From Bacillota bacterium (lineage in GTDB: Bacteria; Bacillota; Clostridia; Lachnospirales; Lachnospiraceae): 17,505 nt of DNA. The DNA lies in assembly GCA_023393095.1 (NCBI GenBank), contig JAEWMT010000095.1:1-17505 (forward strand), read 5' to 3'. The stretch's first letter is position 1; each line of letters begins with the position of its first letter. The notes under the pieces are model-generated. The model did no database searches and was not told the origin of the DNA. It saw nothing but the letters and a program-made list of their open reading frames with translations. Below, in pieces: positions 7,173 to 14,217 of the stretch. The position numbers were made by a program, and so were the translations under genes.

Positions 7173-8105
7173 ATGATTAATAAATTAGTAGAAAAGATTG
7201 AAAATTTAAGTGCACCGATCGTGGTAGGATTGGATCCGATGCTGGATTATATACCTCAGCATATTATAAAAAAGGCATATAATGATAAAGGTGAAACCAT
7301 TGAAGGTATAACACAGGCAGTATGGCAGTATAACAAAGGGATTATTGATGCTACGTATGATATTATCCCGGCCGTAAAACCGCAAATCGCTATGTATGAA
7401 CAGTTTGGTATTGAAGGGTTAAAGGTATTTAACAAAACCGTGGATTATTGTAAGGAAAAAGGCTTGGTGGTAATCGGAGATATTAAGAGAGGGGATATTG
7501 GTTCTACCTCTGCGGCTTATGCAACCGCCCATCTTGGTAAGGTAACAGTAGGCGGTAAAGATTACCGTGGCTTTGATGAAGATTTTGTTACAGTGAACCC
7601 ATATCTGGGTTCGGACGGAGTAAAACCTTTTATAGAAGTCTGTCAGGAAGAGAAGAAGGGTTTGTTTATCCTTGTTAAGACTTCTAATCCGTCCAGTGGA
7701 GAGTTTCAGGATCAGCTGATTGATGGCAAACCGCTTTACGAACTGGTAGGTAAGAAGGTGGCAGAATGGGGTGAGCTTCATATGGGAGATTCCTATAGCT
7801 ATATTGGTGCAGTTGTTGGAGCAACTTATCCGGAAATGGGTAAGATCCTTCGCAAGCTGATGCCGAAAACCTATATTCTTGTTCCTGGCTATGGAGCTCA
7901 GGGCGGCAAGGCAGAGGATCTGGTTCATTATTTCAATAAGGATGGACTGGGAGCTATCGTGAATTCCTCAAGAGGAATCATCGCTGCTTATAAGCAGAAA
8001 GCTTATGAAAAATTCGGTGCAGAGGCATATGCAGATGCTTCCAGACAGGCTGTGATTGATATGAGGGAGGATTTAAAGAAGGCTTGGGTTGTTGCGAAGA
8101 AGTAA
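7173..8105 (+). CDS. pyrF: orotidine 5'-phosphate decarboxylase
   Basis: This enzyme decarboxylates OMP to UMP, the last step of de novo pyrimidine synthesis. The protein is 310 residues, matching the longer (type 2) bacterial OMP decarboxylases rather than the roughly 240-residue type of E. coli. The active-site signature is D103-I-K105-R-G-D108-I-G, preceded by the substrate-binding VGLDPMLD run at 18-25 and AVKPQIAMYE at 67-76. The phosphate-binding end is represented by LVPGYGAQGG and NSSRGII near the C-terminus. The ATG at 7173 follows a GGAGGAGG purine-rich run. It lies 232 nt after pyrC on the same strand and is followed by the signal peptidase gene, which seems to have its own promoter. 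Confidence 0.96.
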   Translation: MINKLVEKIENLSAPIVVGLDPMLDYIPQHIIKKAYNDKGETIEGITQAVWQYNKGIIDATYDIIPAVKPQIAMYEQFGIEGLKVFNKTVDYCKEKGLVVIGDIKRGDIGSTSAAYATAHLGKVTVGGKDYRGFDEDFVTVNPYLGSDGVKPFIEVCQEEKKGLFILVKTSNPSSGEFQDQLIDGKPLYELVGKKVAEWGELHMGDSYSYIGAVVGATYPEMGKILRKLMPKTYILVPGYGAQGGKAEDLVHYFNKDGLGAIVNSSRGIIAAYKQKAYEKFGAEAYADASRQAVIDMREDLKKAWVVAKK

Positions 8106-8136
8106 TACGGATTAGCTTGCATTCATCATTTCGTTA

Positions 8137-8165
8137 TTTACACGATTATTAGGAGTTTATATATT
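8137..8165 (+). promoter_or_regulatory. candidate sigma-A promoter of lepB
   Basis: TTTACA (5 of 6) at 8137-8142 and TATATT (5 of 6) at 8160-8165 are separated by exactly 17 nt. Transcription would start near 8172. This suggests lepB can be expressed independently of pyrF. Confidence 0.5.
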
Positions 8166-8202
8166 GCTAAAATATTTATTAATATTTTGGGGAGGATATT
8201 CT

Positions 8203-8844
8203 ATGGATGATAAGATAATAGATAATAAGGAAAAAGAAATAGTTAATAAAACAAAGAAAATTAATTTTAAAGAAATAAGAAGCTGGGTCTTAACCGTTTT
8301 TATTGCATTTACTTTGGCGTTTTTGATAAACAGTAAGGCTTATGCCAATGTTAACGTAGACGGACCATCTATGCAAAAAACTCTTTATAGCAATCAGCGG
8401 TTGATTGTAGATGAATTATGCTATCATTTTACAAACCCGCAGAAAGGCGATATTATAACCTTTTATCTGAATGAGAATAAGGGGTCTATTCTTGATGATC
8501 TACATAGATATATTGACAATGTAATCCTAAATAAAGATGATGAGCATGAGATACTAGTTAAAAGGGTAATTGGTGTAGAGGGAGACATCGTTGATATTAG
8601 AGACGGATCAGTATATGTGGACGGTGAGAAGCTAGAGGAATCCTATACGTATGGAAAAACCTATCTGGATCCGGGTGATATTAAGACTCCAGTTACGGTT
8701 GGGAAAAATGAATTATTTGTTTTAGGAGATCACCGTACGGACAGTTCTGACAGCCGGGTTTTCGGAACGATTAAATTAAGCCAGGTGCTGGGGAAAGCAA
8801 TCTATAGGGTTTATCCGTTTAATAAGATGGGAAAGATAAAATAA
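8203..8844 (+). CDS. lepB: signal peptidase I
   Basis: Type I signal peptidase cuts secretory signal peptides from exported proteins on the outer face of the cytoplasmic membrane. The protein is 213 residues with a single membrane segment at about 27-43 after a charged cytoplasmic N-terminus, the short Gram-positive (SipS-like) layout. The catalytic serine S56 lies in GPSMQKTL and the general-base lysine K120 in LVKRVIGVEGD; the conserved GDHRTDSSDSR box is at 175-185. An acidic stretch at about 91-115 enlarges the loop between strands. The start at 8203 is supported by GGGGAGG 7 nt upstream; an in-frame TTG at 8164 is upstream of that site and is unlikely. An AT-only inverted repeat (8169-8188) abuts the ribosome binding site. 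The gene ends before a shared terminator with the cyclophilin gene. Confidence 0.94.
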   Translation: MDDKIIDNKEKEIVNKTKKINFKEIRSWVLTVFIAFTLAFLINSKAYANVNVDGPSMQKTLYSNQRLIVDELCYHFTNPQKGDIITFYLNENKGSILDDLHRYIDNVILNKDDEHEILVKRVIGVEGDIVDIRDGSVYVDGEKLEESYTYGKTYLDPGDIKTPVTVGKNELFVLGDHRTDSSDSRVFGTIKLSQVLGKAIYRVYPFNKMGKIK

Positions 8845-8881
8845 AAAGTCTATAAAAGCTAATCAATAGAAGGATCAAAAA

Positions 8882-8939
8882 AAGCCTGCCAGAGAATAAT
8901 TGAATGCATTTGAAGCAGTTTCATTTTCTCGGCAGGCTT
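8882..8939. terminator. bidirectional terminator between lepB and ppiB
   Basis: AAGCCTGCC at 8882-8890 pairs perfectly with GGCAGGCTT at 8931-8939, and the stem continues past a one-base bulge with GAGAA/TTCTC. An A-rich run precedes it (8877-8883), which is a T-run for the minus strand, and a T-rich run follows on the plus strand. It sits between two convergent genes, which fits a shared terminator. Confidence 0.85.
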
Positions 8940-8968
8940 GTATTATATTATTTTATAATATGTTCATT

Positions 8969-9493
8969 TTAACATTTCTCAGGTTCTGGATAATCCACTC
9001 CAAAGGTTTCTACGGTAAGCTTTGACATAATCTGCGGTTCTAAAGGAGCATCGGAATAATCTGTATCCGTTTCAGCAATCTTATTAACAGCTTCAATTCC
9101 TTCCGTTACTTTACCGAAAGCAGCATAGGAACCATCCAGATGTGGGGAATCCCTATGCATAATAAAGAATTGGGAGCCTGCAGAATCCGGACGCTGTGAT
9201 CTCGCCATGGAAAGCACTCCTGCAGTGTGCTTTAAATCATTTGGAAAGTTATTATACGAGAATTCTCCCTTGATCGAATAGCCGGGGCCGCCCATACCGG
9301 TACCCTCCGGATCACCGCCCTGAATCATAAAACCACGGATAACTCTGTGAAACTTAAGACCATCATAAAAACCTTTCTTAACAAGAGAGATAAAATTGTT
9401 TACAGAATTGGGAGCGATCTCAGGATATAATTCGATTTTAATAATATCACCATTCTGAAGCTCCATCGTAACGATTGGGTTTTTGTCAGCCAT
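8969..9493 (-). CDS. ppiB: cyclophilin-type peptidyl-prolyl cis-trans isomerase
   Basis: Cyclophilins catalyse cis-trans rotation of Xaa-Pro bonds and assist folding. The 174-residue protein lacks a signal peptide or lipobox, so a cytoplasmic location is expected. The core runs from about residue 7 to 168: FHRVIRGFMIQGG at 48-60 supplies the active-site H49, R50, F54 and Q58, followed by the DPEGTGMGGPG glycine-rich loop; GSQFFIM at 106-112 supplies Q108 and F110; HLDGSYAAFG at 118-127 carries Y123 where human cyclophilin A has its drug-binding tryptophan. The ATG with A at 9493 follows GAGAGG. A strong promoter lies about 110-140 nt upstream on the same strand, so the gene is probably transcribed independently of the P450 gene behind it. 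Confidence 0.95.
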   Translation of the reverse strand: MADKNPIVTMELQNGDIIKIELYPEIAPNSVNNFISLVKKGFYDGLKFHRVIRGFMIQGGDPEGTGMGGPGYSIKGEFSYNNFPNDLKHTAGVLSMARSQRPDSAGSQFFIMHRDSPHLDGSYAAFGKVTEGIEAVNKIAETDTDYSDAPLEPQIMSKLTVETFGVDYPEPEKC

Positions 9494-9605
9494 ATTATCG
9501 TTTCCTCTCAATATTATATTTAATAGGTAATTGCAAAACTATATAGATACAATATTTACTATTTATGAGTTTCGTAATACCTATTATATTTAAACTTGCC
9601 GGTAA

Positions 9606-9634
9606 AATATAACATAGCAGCAAGTTCATGTCAA
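9606..9634 (-). promoter_or_regulatory. strong sigma-A promoter of ppiB
   Basis: On the minus strand a perfect -35 TTGACA (9629-9634) is followed after 17 nt by TATATT (9606-9611), with a TGT extended -10 directly before it. This is the best vegetative promoter match in the window. Transcription would begin near 9599 and leave a leader of about 105 nt before the cyclophilin ATG. Confidence 0.75.
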
Positions 9635-9692
9635 GACCGTACTGATTAATCCCTTTTTTTTCTATGTTGGATAGATGAATCTCTTCCATTTA

Positions 9693-10952
9693 TTATTTTA
9701 GTTTTCTTATATTAGTCATGATGAATTTACTCTTAGGAAGGGTAGGAATTCGATTCAAAGGGTAAGAAAAATCCTGGAGCGGTACATCGTAAGCCAGTTT
9801 TTTTGCAAGAAAATCAAAGCTTGTTTTTAATATTTCAATGGTAAGCCATTCACCCGGACAACGTGTTCCTGTTTTATAATCACCTCCTCCTTGTGGGATG
9901 AAGTCAAAGGGTTGATCCTTACGATCCCTAAAATTCTCTGGATCAAATATATTTGGAGTCTTCCATATTTTCTTATTATGGTTTGTTCCATAGATATCTA
10001 AGAAAACCAAATCTCCCTTTTTAAAATGATGATTATATCTTATAAAATCATTACGTACTCTGGCACCGAGAAAAGGCCCAAAAGGATAGAAACGTCTGAC
10101 CTCCTGAATAAACATGGTACGGTATTCCTCATTTCCCTGTCTATAGTTATTACAATATTCGGGATACATATGAAGTGCCAGTGCTCCAAAGGTAATATAG
10201 GTAGCAATTGCTGTAATGGGACGGAGAATATTAATCAGCTCCACTGCGGCCATTTCCGTACTTAAAAGCTTATTGTTAATATCCTTATACCATGCGATGG
10301 CATACAGGGCGGTATCCTTAGGTACGGTGATCCGATCGGAACGAACCTCCTCAATTAGTGTACTTGCCCAGCATTCACAACGGTTCCTTGCACATCTTCC
10401 CTTCCAATGCCTCGGACCAACGGCACCCAAAGCATCAATCATTGCACTCATATCCAGAGACTTTTGTTTTATCTGAGCTTTTTTTATTGGAACACCTGCC
10501 CATTTACAGGCAACTTCGAATAACAGTTTAGAAGCTTCATCAAATAAATAAATTTGATTCCTTCTTTCCCATTGTTTACTGTTAATTTCCCATTGTTTCT
10601 CAGCAAGTTGAATGATTTGATTAATCCGCTGTGGCGTCATGAGTGACATAAAGAGAGACTTACGTTGCATATGTGCTTTGCCGTCCAGAGTCTGAATGCC
10701 TTTCTTTCCGAATAAGCTTTCCTGAATTCTATTAGGAATCGCACCTTTTCTGGTAAATAAATTCTGATCATAAAATAACTCGGCCGCTTCTTTACCGCTC
10801 ATACATACGACCTTTTGGCACATTATATTTGTCTCGAATAGATTTGTATTATATTTTCTTAATCTGTTAGGTATATATAAATAACCTTCTGTTAATAGTT
10901 TTATTGTATGATCCGTACATTTTTCCTTAGGTATACCTGCTTCTGTTTTCAT
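9693..10952 (-). CDS. CYP152-type cytochrome P450, fatty acid peroxygenase
   Basis: This 419-residue protein matches the CYP152 family (P450BSbeta, OleT), which uses H2O2 rather than O2 and a reductase to hydroxylate or decarboxylate fatty acids. Numbered from the ATG at 10952, the heme ligand is C365 in RCPGEWLT. The family's Arg-Pro pair replacing the usual acid-alcohol pair is R244-P245 in ILRPITAIA; in the family this Arg holds the substrate carboxylate. The ExxR motif is E284-R287 in QEVRRFYPF. The GPRHWKGR stretch near 179-186 is also typical. Q87 lies where P450BSbeta has Gln85 and OleT has His85, which favours hydroxylation over decarboxylation. GGAG lies 6 nt before this ATG; an ATG four codons upstream lacks such a site. 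No membrane anchor is seen. Its presence in a presumed anaerobe suggests use of trace peroxide, perhaps in lipid detoxification. Confidence 0.92.
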   Translation of the reverse strand: MKTEAGIPKEKCTDHTIKLLTEGYLYIPNRLRKYNTNLFETNIMCQKVVCMSGKEAAELFYDQNLFTRKGAIPNRIQESLFGKKGIQTLDGKAHMQRKSLFMSLMTPQRINQIIQLAEKQWEINSKQWERRNQIYLFDEASKLLFEVACKWAGVPIKKAQIKQKSLDMSAMIDALGAVGPRHWKGRCARNRCECWASTLIEEVRSDRITVPKDTALYAIAWYKDINNKLLSTEMAAVELINILRPITAIATYITFGALALHMYPEYCNNYRQGNEEYRTMFIQEVRRFYPFGPFLGARVRNDFIRYNHHFKKGDLVFLDIYGTNHNKKIWKTPNIFDPENFRDRKDQPFDFIPQGGGDYKTGTRCPGEWLTIEILKTSFDFLAKKLAYDVPLQDFSYPLNRIPTLPKSKFIMTNIRKLK

Positions 10953-10974
10953 ACTAATCTCCATTCTTGCCGCA

Positions 10975-10990
10975 GCCCAAAATTATGGGC
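10975..10990 (-). other. small hairpin before the P450 ribosome binding site
   Basis: GCCCA and TGGGC form a 5-bp stem around a 6-nt AT loop, lying about 10 nt before the GGAG of the P450 gene on the minus strand. With the larger stem-loop at 11008-11036 it makes the leader of this gene structured. Confidence 0.35.
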
Positions 10991-11007
10991 TCCAAGCACA
11001 AAATTTG

Positions 11008-11036
11008 CAAAGTGGATTGCTTTTCAATTCACTTTG
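11008..11036 (-). promoter_or_regulatory. stem-loop with T-tract in P450 leader
   Basis: CAAAGTGGATTG pairs over 12 positions (one G-U) with CAATTCACTTTG around a 5-nt loop. On the minus strand it is followed by CAAATTTTG, resembling a weak intrinsic terminator placed upstream of the P450 start. It could act as an attenuator or as a 5' stabilising structure; the T-tract is short and interrupted. Confidence 0.4.
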
Positions 11037-11070
11037 TGAAAAAAATTTAATTATTCATACAATTCTCGAT

Positions 11071-11090
11071 ATCACATTTCTAAACATGAT
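11071..11090. promoter_or_regulatory. palindromic candidate operator
   Basis: An imperfect 20-bp palindrome of form ATCA-N2-TTT-N2-AAA-N2-TGAT lies in the divergent spacer between the P450 gene and yjbQ. Fourteen of twenty positions obey dyad symmetry. The size and location fit a dimeric repressor site, but no regulator gene is adjacent. Confidence 0.35.
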
Positions 11091-11133
11091 TCCGCATTTC
11101 GGCTTATTACATAATTCTATGCCTGATTTATTA

Positions 11134-11163
11134 TTTACATGGAAATAAAAAATATGTTATGAT
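11134..11163 (+). promoter_or_regulatory. sigma-A promoter of yjbQ
   Basis: TTTACA (5 of 6) at 11134-11139 and TATGAT (5 of 6) at 11158-11163 are 18 nt apart, with a TGT extended -10. Transcription would begin near 11170, about 23 nt before the yjbQ ATG. Confidence 0.65.
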
Positions 11164-11192
11164 TAGCAACAAATGAAAGGAGGGTACAAAAG

Positions 11193-11597
11193 ATGAGTGA
11201 AGTTTATACAATTGGTGTAAAGACTGGACAGCATAGTGCAATGATTGATATCACCAGGGAAGTACAGAATAAGATTAAGGAAAGCGGTGTAAAAGATGGT
11301 GTCTGTGTGATTTTTGTACCCCACACAACAGCTGGAATAACAATCAATGAAAATGCAGATCCGGATGTGGTTAGAGATTTTTTAATGGAAATTAATAAAA
11401 TTGTACCGATTACTGATGGCTATCAACATAGGGAAGGCAATTCTGCAGCTCATATAAAATCAAGTATGATGGGCTTTTCACAGACGGTGTTAATTCAGGA
11501 AGGAAGGTTGTTTCTTGGAACCTGGCAGGGAATTTATCTTATGGAATTTGATGGACCAAGAATCCGCAAAATATATGTAAAAATTATCGAAGGGTAG
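11193..11597 (+). CDS. YjbQ/UPF0047 family protein
   Basis: The 134-residue protein is a full-length UPF0047/YjbQ member, a compact trimeric fold found in all domains of life. Annotations call it secondary thiamine-phosphate synthase because some members show weak activity of that kind; the true physiological role is uncertain. Conserved signatures are PHTTAGITINENADPDV at 43-59 with H44 and D56, HREGNSAAHIKSSMMG at 79-94 with H79 and H87, and GTWQGIYLMEFDGPR at 109-123. These histidines and acidic residues are the usual putative metal or active site. A GGAGGG site precedes the ATG and a good promoter lies just upstream. It is transcribed divergently from the P450 gene and lies 112 nt before pyrK. 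Confidence 0.93.
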   Translation: MSEVYTIGVKTGQHSAMIDITREVQNKIKESGVKDGVCVIFVPHTTAGITINENADPDVVRDFLMEINKIVPITDGYQHREGNSAAHIKSSMMGFSQTVLIQEGRLFLGTWQGIYLMEFDGPRIRKIYVKIIEG

Positions 11598-11642
11598 GCC
11601 AGAGATAATCGAGCCAAGCCAATACGAAAGTTAAAAAAATTC

Positions 11643-11671
11643 TTGTCCTATTAAAAGTTTTAGGATAAAAT
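11643..11671 (+). promoter_or_regulatory. candidate promoter of pyrK-pyrD
   Basis: TTGTCC (4 of 6) at 11643-11648 and TAAAAT (5 of 6) at 11666-11671 have a 17-nt spacer. The same stretch contains TCCTA/TAGGA, which could fold as a weak hairpin, so a promoter and a minor terminator are both possible. Confidence 0.4.
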
Positions 11672-11709
11672 AAGCAAAGAAAATAATTGATAATTGATAG
11701 GAGACAGAT

Positions 11710-12477
11710 ATGTCAGCAGCAATGAAAAATAAAGCTATCATAGCTGAGAATACTTTGGTTACCCAAGATATCTACAATATGTGGCTTGTTGCACCGGATA
11801 TTGCAGGAGCAGCAAAACCGGGTCAGTTTGTATCATTATATTGTAATGACGGCAGCAGACTTCTGCCCAGACCAATCAGTATTTGCGAGATAGATAAGGA
11901 TAATGGAAGGGTTAGGCTAGTTTATCGGATTGCAGGCAAAGGAACGAAGGAATTTGCCGGTCTGAAAGAACAGGATGAGATTGAAGTGATGGGGCCATTA
12001 GGTAACGGTTTTACCCTGGAAGGAAAGAAAGCCATCTTAATTGGTGGTGGTATAGGAATTCCTCCAATGCTGGAACTGGCAAAACAACTGAATTGTGAGA
12101 TACAGATCGTACTTGGATATAGAGACATAACATTTTTGGACAAAGAGTTTGAGGATTTCGGTAAGGTATATATTTCCACCGAGGATGGAAGCCGGGGTAC
12201 GAAGGGCAATGTCATTGATGCAATCAACGCAAATGGATTAGAGGCTGATATTATCTTCGCTTGTGGACCTACACCGATGTTAAGAGGAATTAAGTCTTAT
12301 GCTACAGAAAATGGCATCAAAGCACAGCTATCACTTGAGGAACGTATGGCATGTGGTATAGGAGCCTGTCTGGGCTGCGTCTGTAAGACGAAAGAAAAAG
12401 ATCATCACAGTAATGTTAATAATAAACGGATATGTAAGGATGGTCCGGTATTTTATGCGGAAGAGGTGGAACTATGA
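11710..12477 (+). CDS. pyrK: dihydroorotate dehydrogenase B, electron-transfer subunit
   Basis: PyrK carries FAD and a [2Fe-2S] cluster and passes electrons from the FMN of PyrD to NAD+, so that dihydroorotate oxidation does not need the quinone pool, as expected in an anaerobe. The 255-residue protein has the FAD-binding RPISI motif at 54-58, a nucleotide-binding GGGIGIPP loop at 112-119, a CGPTPM motif near 185-190, and the cluster ligands C215, C220 and C223 in CGIGACLGC with a fourth at C242. AGGAG lies 6 nt before the ATG. The stop overlaps the pyrD start by 4 nt (ATGA), a classic translational-coupling arrangement for two subunits of one complex. Confidence 0.96.
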   Translation: MSAAMKNKAIIAENTLVTQDIYNMWLVAPDIAGAAKPGQFVSLYCNDGSRLLPRPISICEIDKDNGRVRLVYRIAGKGTKEFAGLKEQDEIEVMGPLGNGFTLEGKKAILIGGGIGIPPMLELAKQLNCEIQIVLGYRDITFLDKEFEDFGKVYISTEDGSRGTKGNVIDAINANGLEADIIFACGPTPMLRGIKSYATENGIKAQLSLEERMACGIGACLGCVCKTKEKDHHSNVNNKRICKDGPVFYAEEVEL

Positions 12478-13376
12478 ACACAAGTGTAACCTTAGCAGGA
12501 GTAACCTTTCAAAATCCGGTAACCACGGCTTCCGGAACCTTCGGATCCGGTATGGAATACAGCGAATATGTGAATTTATCAAAGCTTGGTGCAGTCACTA
12601 CAAAGGGTGTTTCAAATGTGCCCTGGCCCGGTAACCCTACTCCCAGGGTCGCGGAAGTCTATGGAGGAATGCTGAATGCCATCGGTCTTCAAAATCCGGG
12701 TGTGGACGTATTTATTAATAGGGATATTCCATTTTTAAAGAAGCAGAATGCAAGAATTATTGTAAATGTTGTTGGAAAAACCACAGAGGAGTATTGTGAA
12801 GTGGTGGAGCGATTGGCTGACCAGGACGTTGATATGCTGGAAATCAATATTTCCTGCCCCAATGTCAAGGAAGGCGGTATTGCATTTGGTCAGGATCCGA
12901 AATGTGTGGAAGCGATTACCTCTGAAATTAAAAAGCGCGCGAAACAACCGGTTATCATGAAGCTTAGTCCGAATGTAACCAGTATAACCGAGATGGCGAA
13001 GGCTGCCGAAGCAGGTGGTGCGGATGCCCTTTCCTTAATTAACACCTTAACCGGTATGAAAATTGACATTAATCGAAGAGCTTTTGTTCTTGCAAATAAA
13101 ACCGGAGGCTTATCCGGTCCTGCAGTAAAGCCTGTTGCTGTACGTATGGTTTACCAGGTAGCCAGTGCAGTAGGGCTTCCGATTATTGGAATGGGTGGTA
13201 TTGCAAATGCGGAAGACGCTTTAGAATTTATTATGGCCGGAGCTACTATGGTAGCTGTGGGAACGGCAAACTTCATTAATCCGACAGCCACAATTGAAGT
13301 AGTGAAAGGGATAGAGGATTATATGATAAAATATAATGTAAATGATATAAATAACTTAATCGGATGTGTAAAATAG
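12474..13376 (+). CDS. pyrD: dihydroorotate dehydrogenase B, catalytic subunit
   Basis: This FMN subunit oxidises dihydroorotate to orotate and works as a heterotetramer with PyrK. The 300-residue class 1B enzyme shows K44 in VTTKGV, the substrate-binding NAIGLQNPG run at 68-76, the active-site base C128 in NISCPN (class 1 enzymes use Cys, class 2 use Ser), and FMN phosphate-binding glycines in the GMGGIANAEDAL region near the C-terminus. Its start is embedded in the pyrK stop region, with GAGGTGG upstream inside pyrK. The gap to pyrE is about 140 nt and contains an AT-rich hairpin (13449-13464) followed by a T-rich stretch that might partly terminate transcription. Confidence 0.96.
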   Translation: MNTSVTLAGVTFQNPVTTASGTFGSGMEYSEYVNLSKLGAVTTKGVSNVPWPGNPTPRVAEVYGGMLNAIGLQNPGVDVFINRDIPFLKKQNARIIVNVVGKTTEEYCEVVERLADQDVDMLEINISCPNVKEGGIAFGQDPKCVEAITSEIKKRAKQPVIMKLSPNVTSITEMAKAAEAGGADALSLINTLTGMKIDINRRAFVLANKTGGLSGPAVKPVAVRMVYQVASAVGLPIIGMGGIANAEDALEFIMAGATMVAVGTANFINPTATIEVVKGIEDYMIKYNVNDINNLIGCVK

Positions 13377-13488
13377 ATTATTCCTTATTTCTATCGGGGC
13401 TCTATACTGTAGTAAAACAGAGCATGAAGAGTTAGTTTAAAATATAAATCTTAAATTTTTAAGAAGCTCTTTTATTTATTATAATTTA

Positions 13489-13497
13489 TGCTACAAT
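13489..13497 (+). promoter_or_regulatory. extended -10 promoter candidate of pyrE
   Basis: TGC followed by TACAAT (5 of 6) forms an extended -10 element 22 nt before the pyrE ATG. The -35 region is weak. A second TATAAT lies a few bases upstream at 13479-13484. Either could start a very short leader. Confidence 0.35.
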
Positions 13498-13519
13498 AGT
13501 CAATAGCAGGAGGATGCAT

Positions 13520-14200
13520 ATGGAACAATATAAAAAGGAATTTATAGAATTCATGGTAGATTGCGGGGTATTAAAATTCGGTGATTTCACAACGAAAAGC
13601 GGAAGAAAGACTCCGTTCTTTGTAAATACGGGCTATTATCGTACCGGTGCCCAGCTGAGGAAGCTCGGTGAATATTACGCAAAGGCTATTAATGACAAAT
13701 ATGGACTTGATTTTGATGTTTTATTTGGACCTGCTTATAAAGGAATTCCACTTAGTGTGGCAACTACGATGGCAATCAGTGAATTTTATCAGAAGGATAT
13801 CAGATACTGTTCTAATCGTAAAGAGGTTAAGGATCATGGTGATACAGGAATATTACTTGGTTCACCGATTGCAGATGGCGACAAGGTTGTAATTATTGAA
13901 GATGTTACGACAGCTGGTACCTCAATCGGAGAGACAATGCCAATCTTAGCGGCTCAGGGTGATATTAAGGTTCTTGGTCTTGTAGTATCCGTAGATCGTA
14001 TGGAAAGAGGGCAGGGAAAGAAGAGTGCACTTTCTGAGATAGAAGACAATTACAACATAGCTACAACAGCGATCGTAACAATGAATGATGTAGTAGAACA
14101 TCTGTATAATAAGCCCTATAAAGGGAAAGTTGTAATAGATGATACATTAAAAGCAGCAATTGATGCATATTATGAACAATATGGAGCAACCCGGTTTTAA
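13520..14200 (+). CDS. pyrE: orotate phosphoribosyltransferase
   Basis: This enzyme joins orotate to PRPP to give OMP, the fifth step of UMP synthesis. The 226-residue protein has the type I PRTase fold: the PRPP-binding motif VVIIEDVTTAGTS lies at 123-135, the flexible catalytic loop with RKEVKDHGD at 100-108, and FGPAYKGIPL at 69-78 contributes to the ligand pocket. I placed the start at the ATG at 13520 because AGGAGG at 13508-13513 is 6 nt upstream; an ATG at 13514 touches the ribosome binding site and cannot be used efficiently. It follows pyrD by about 140 nt and precedes a small membrane protein gene by 17 nt. Confidence 0.96.
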   Translation: MEQYKKEFIEFMVDCGVLKFGDFTTKSGRKTPFFVNTGYYRTGAQLRKLGEYYAKAINDKYGLDFDVLFGPAYKGIPLSVATTMAISEFYQKDIRYCSNRKEVKDHGDTGILLGSPIADGDKVVIIEDVTTAGTSIGETMPILAAQGDIKVLGLVVSVDRMERGQGKKSALSEIEDNYNIATTAIVTMNDVVEHLYNKPYKGKVVIDDTLKAAIDAYYEQYGATRF

Positions 14201-14217
14201 AAAAAGGAGGTAATATT

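Noticed and set aside
7419..7928. 169-codon open frame antisense to pyrF
   Set aside because: It lies wholly opposite a clear pyrF gene and its translation has no recognisable domain.
8169..8188. AT-only inverted repeat directly before the lepB ribosome binding site
   Set aside because: It superficially resembles the other hairpin-ribosome-site modules, but it lacks the TGCC/GGCA stem, is weak, and begins at about the predicted transcription start, so I did not count it as a copy.
9495..9689. 64-codon open frame on the minus strand between the P450 gene and ppiB
   Set aside because: It begins 3 nt after the P450 stop without any ribosome binding site, and a strong ppiB promoter lies inside it. 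It is better read as spacer and ppiB leader.
11598..11620. CCAGAGA...GAGCC sequence reminiscent of a PyrR binding loop
   Set aside because: Only a short part matches and the conserved hairpin context is missing; no antiterminator/terminator pair follows.
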